From Valencia hispanica (taxonomy: Eukaryota > Chordata > Actinopteri > Cyprinodontiformes > Valenciidae), in NCBI GenBank assembly GCA_963556495.2, contig OY747712.1:8706581-8770580 (forward strand): a DNA stretch of 64,000 nt. The letters run 5' to 3'. Every line of letters begins with the position of its first letter. Position 1 is the stretch's first letter. Below the pieces are notes generated by a model that was given only the letters and a program-made list of their open reading frames with translations, did no database searches and was not told where the DNA came from. Both the position numbers and the translations under genes were made by a program. This document shows positions 60,355 to 64,000 of the stretch, piece by piece.

Positions 60355-60658
60355 GGGGCGACTGTGGCTCAGTGGTAGAGTTACCGGCCTGCGATCCGGA
60401 AATCATGGGTTTGATTCCTGCTTCCGCCTGCTACATGCCGTTGTGTCCTTGGGCAAGACATGTCACCTACCTTGCCTACTGGTGTTGGCCATAGGGGCCG
60501 ATGGTGCAAAATGGCAGCCTTTTGTCAGTCTTGCCTAGGGCAGCTGTGGCTACAATAGTAGCCACAGCTACTATGAGAGTGAATGAATAAGGGTGCTGTA
60601 ATGAACTTTGAGGGTATCAAAAAGCGCTATATACTGTAAATGCAAGCCACTATTATTA
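60355..60658 (+). mobile_element. tRNA-derived SINE
   Basis: The head GGGGCGACTGTGGCTCAGTG has an A box (TGGCTCAGTGGTAGAG), then comes a B box GGTTTGATTCCTGC about 40 bases on, a central GTTGTGTCCTTGGGCAAGAC domain and a tail AAAAGCGCTATATACTG, then ATTATTA. It is a plus-strand copy of the 49329-49608 subfamily. A perfect 12-bp inverted repeat sits at 60542-60569. The tRNA-like part does not form a complete cloverleaf, so it is not a functional tRNA gene. Confidence 0.9.
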
Positions 60659-60732
60659 GTGTAGAACCGCACTATCAGTTTAAAGGTTTATACATTTTTG
60701 ATACATAAATATATTCTCCGGACAGCAGCATT

Positions 60733-61163
60733 AAAGGGACCAGGGGAAAGCTGTTTTTTCCTCCAATCTTTATTCTTGGGGAAGAAAATGCAACGCTGAT
60801 GTGTTAGCTCCACAAATGGCACAAGCCCGAATATGGTCCACCATGTTGTCGATGTTACCAATTGTCTTCTACTAGTAGAGACGTACTTTGCTTTCTGCTG
60901 GCTGCAAAATCAATCCAGCCTTCCCGTGGGCGGTCGCAAGTCAAGGTTGCCGAGGCCATGAATACTAACTATTTCAGTGACGTAGAAGAGAAAACCTTTT
61001 TCTGACTAGCTCTTTTTTGCCGTGTATTTCCTTTCTGTGGCTAATGCAGGCAATGGGGGTTGGAGAACATTTTCACCTGCTGCATGCCTATGCAAGTCAG
61101 TGACTGATCGTATTTAAAAAAGAACAAGTATTACGCGGTTTCTCTGTGACGGACACCTTTAAA
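60733..61163. mobile_element. Possible MITE
   Basis: TTAAAGGGACC near 60733 and, inverted, TTAAAGGTGTCC near 61163 could be decayed terminal inverted repeats. The interior (GCCGAGGCCATGAATACT, TTTCAGTGACGTAGAA, GGGGGTTGGAGAACATTTTC) has the wording of a dispersed fish repeat. No second copy in the window. Confidence 0.35.
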
Positions 61164-61212
61164 GCCAATTTGGACCAAATTATAACTGGATGTCAACTAG
61201 AGCTTTTTTGTC

Positions 61213-61270
61213 GTAAAGTGCCTTAAGACAGACAACAATTGTTGTGAATTAAAGTCATTTTACTTGAATA
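61213..61270 (+). repeat. Decayed L2-like LINE 3' end
   Basis: CGTAAAGTGCCTTAAGACAG, then TTGTTGTGAATT resembles the terminus of the 13101-17997 family. Confidence 0.45.
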
Positions 61271-63845
61271 AACTGAGGAGAAGTGAATTAAATCAAAGCA
61301 GCTCTTTTTATAGGAGCCTTCCTCCTAATACATGCCTGTATTTTAATGCTTCATGAGATAATAATTGTCTTGTATTAGACTGTGGGCTTGTTGGTGTATT
61401 CATAACTGCACTGCATGATGTAGTTCCTGCCATCTCTGTGCTCACTGAGAACTGCTTTTTGCATGCCTTCAGCTCTGTTTATCTTCCAGTGCAACCTGTT
61501 GCAAGGAGATTACTAATTGCCATGGGACAGTGCCAAGCACTCCAGTGACAGATGTTTGAGCTGGACGGCTACTAATGAAGATCGGCAGTGTAACATCCAT
61601 TGGCCTATCCTCTGGAGGACCAGGATTCATTATGCCTGCATTCGTGCCAGAGGCCACTGGATCCTCATTATCAGCCAACACAGATCCAGGAAAAACGGAA
61701 GGCATAGCCATGCAATGAGCTGTGGGATCCTCATTTAGATAATTAGTGTGTTATTGAAACTTTAGCATTCAGTGGAAGCAATATTGTGTTTTAATTAGTC
61801 GCTTATTGTTGTTAATGGGTTTTTAGTTAATAGCCTTTGTCAGTTTATCATTTAATGACATTCATCCATAAATACAGAAATAAACGGATTCATTTCCAAG
61901 CTGGTTTATAAAAGATTGGCTTATGAAAGTATATTGTGGCATTTAACCATGTTTTCTTTTTCTTAGCATATCTAATTAAAAAATATATTTCTTTATTGTT
62001 TGCATATTGATGGCTGAAGTATATTTTTCTGCACGTGTCTAAATAATCTGTAACAATTAGCTAAATTAGGTAGATTAATGAACTTTTTAATATGTACCAT
62101 GGCTTGCATGGCTGATCCATTTGTACTAATGTCGCAATACCAATATGCTTATTAATGGCATGCATTTAAAAGGAAAAAAATAGAATCCAGAAAACCCTAT
62201 TTAAGTATACTTTAAACATATTTTACTCCAAAATCGTAAATGATTAGAAATTTATGGAGGGCAATTTGACTTTATAAATGAAATATCAGTGAAATTACAA
62301 ACAAATCTAAAAAAAGAATATATATATATATATATATAAATGTTTATTATTTTTTCAAATTTGACGTTAAAATCCCATTTATTACACAGAAATTCATGGC
62401 ATTTATTTATGTTCATACTGGCTCATTAGTCTTCGTTATTTTCATTCATGGTCAGAGAGGTGACGAAGCAGCCGCACAGACGGCACTCAAACCGGACAGC
62501 CTCAATAACTGTCAAAGCCGCACGAGGGGAGCACGAATGTTAATCACCCCTGAGAATACAGCCAACTGACTCTAATCAGTTTGCCTTCAATGGTGGAGAG
62601 GCAGCCAAGGGGTTACTCTCAGACTTCCATCTGAATGGAAGCAGGACTTTTCCCGGATACAATGAGGCATATGGGACTGTGTCTTTTGCAAATCTGTTGC
62701 CACAATAAGGACTAAAGCCTGGAGGTACTCCTCTGTAAAGAGAACTTAGACTGGATGTCAGGGAGTGGTCGAGGAGGATGGATGCATAATTGACATGCGA
62801 CCTTCCTGGCTGCAAGAAAAACACAAATAAATTAATAATGAGGTAGTAAAAAACTACAATGAAACTGAAACACAGATGTGGACATATTGGCATGGATCTA
62901 AACATCTTATAGGTTATAGTTCTGTAATATTTATTATGCTTACAAGTTTATGTTTAAAGAATAACTAGAAATAAAGTGTTTAGTTCATTTTCAACCAAAA
63001 AAAAAATCAATTTATATAATTAAAATTCCTGATAGTGGGAACATAAGTAAACATTTCACAGCTTGACTGGATCTAATATATGATAAGCAAATATCTATTT
63101 TTTTTAATAGAAATCATAAAAAATCAAAAAGGGGCCTCTGTATCAGCATATCACAGACATTTACATAAATATACCCAGTATACTTCTTGGAATGCAAGAA
63201 AACAAGAGTGACTGAGAGACCCACTTCTAGAATGGAGCAAGAAGGCAAGTGGATGAACTCAAGAAGTCTATTTTATTAAAACAAAGCAAACTCAAACAAG
63301 AATTTCTGCAATCTCAAGCAAAATAAATGACTCTGAGGTAAAACTGGCAACGAAGCAACAAGATCTGACAAAGAGTGGCAAAAATCAGGGACTATTCCTT
63401 CATGGAATGAAGGAAGCAACTAGAAGTGGGCAGGTGTTCGAATTAAAAAGAAATTATTGAACAGACTGAAGAGACAATAAAACAATGAATGTTATATTTT
63501 GCAAGGATTTAATAGTAATAAAACAAAATAAATCTGCAAAAATAAAATTCTAAACATTTAAAAACTACAATTCGTTAATGTTGGCAGTTCCACAAAGTTC
63601 ACTTGAAATGATGAAATGACAAAGGGCTTTATGGACTGCATCTGATGACCTGATGTGTCTTGGAAAAGTATCATAACCCTTTCCCTGTCATTTCACATGA
63701 CAACCACCCACTCCAGTCTACGTTATTGAGACTGTGTAATAAACAAAAAAGCAGCTCATAATTGTGAAATGGAAGAAGAATATAACTTATTTTTTACTAA
63801 TAAACATCTGCAAAGTGTTTAGCGTGTAACAGTACCATACAAGTT
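61271..63845. other. Mostly unique AT-rich region
   Basis: No gene or element recognised. 61690-61880 is rich in TAAT-type homeodomain core sites (finding). 62319-62339 is a short (AT)n run. A 109-codon minus-strand frame at 62576-62905 has no motif. Confidence 0.4.
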
Positions 63846-64000
63846 TATTTGTAAAGCGCTTTTAACACAGGATTACAAACAACCAAAATGCTGTACATAA
63901 AAACATGTTATATTTTTGTTATAACATGTTATATATTTTAAATCTGGTGCAGGCAATTGTCTTCAGAAGTTAACTAAGTAATGCACACAGTCCAAAAGTG
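63846..64000 (-). repeat. LINE 3' end running off the window
   Basis: ACAAGTTTATTTGTAAAGCG, then CAAAATGCTGTACATAAAA resembles the TTTATAAAGCGC LINE termini at 20510 and 35510. The rest lies outside the window. Confidence 0.5.

Noticed and set aside
60355..60430. Possible tRNA gene
   Set aside because: A and B boxes are present, but acceptor and anticodon stems do not pair well and the sequence continues into a SINE body with a second copy at 49329.

Overview
The window looks like a gene-poor stretch of a teleost fish nuclear genome. The evidence is the AT-rich background, the long dinucleotide and trinucleotide microsatellites, and above all the mix of mobile elements: Tc1-like transposons, L2-like, Rex1/CR1-like and RTE non-LTR retrotransposons, tRNA-derived SINEs and several MITEs. 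This combination is characteristic of ray-finned fishes; I cannot name the species. I recognise no host protein-coding exon, true tRNA, rRNA or CRISPR array. The only intact protein gene I can support is a Tc1-family transposase.

Layout. 1-4212 is mostly unique AT-rich DNA with a SINE tail at 315-427. 4227-7500 holds a 9-bp tandem repeat, a MITE with 38-bp inverted ends and two decayed Tc1 copies on the minus strand. 9.8-11.7 kb has a palindromic short repeat and an L2-like LINE relic interrupted by a 406-bp MITE. 12.6-18.1 kb is a nested structure: an old minus-strand Tc1 relic split by a nearly complete 4.9-kb L2-like LINE, whose ORF1 carries an SGNH-esterase-type domain and whose ORF2 encodes endonuclease and reverse transcriptase, both broken by frameshifts. 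20-28 kb has LINE 3' fragments, a plus-strand LINE relic with an unidentified 316-bp insertion, a candidate solo LTR, a candidate Helitron end and a dispersed repeat that recurs at 45 kb.

30.8-34.2 kb contains a 585-bp MITE and the best-preserved element of the window: a 1,605-bp Tc1-like transposon with TA duplications, about 213-bp inverted repeats with paired internal direct repeats, and an uninterrupted 339-residue DD34E transposase. 35-42 kb carries LINE 3' ends, a hairpin repeat, a SINE, an LTR-like stretch and a decayed Rex1/CR1-like LINE. 42.7-51.3 kb has MITE and Tc1 fragments, a 177-bp (AT)n array, a GC-rich perfect hairpin, a SINE and a 1,335-bp Tc1-family copy with a dead transposase. 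53.4-54.5 kb is a hAT-like relic. 56.9-60.3 kb is a complete RTE LINE flanked by a perfect 13-bp target duplication, followed by a tRNA-derived SINE. The last 3 kb is mainly unique AT-rich DNA.

The elements do not form a pathway. They are layers of insertion: LINEs and Tc1s supply enzymes, while SINEs and MITEs have none and presumably relied on such enzymes. The nesting (L2 inside Tc1, MITE inside LINE, unknown insert inside LINE) gives a relative chronology. I did not find a convincing new biological system; the most useful leads are the intact Tc1 copy, the precisely bounded nested insertions, the unidentified 316-bp insert and several strongly structured short elements.
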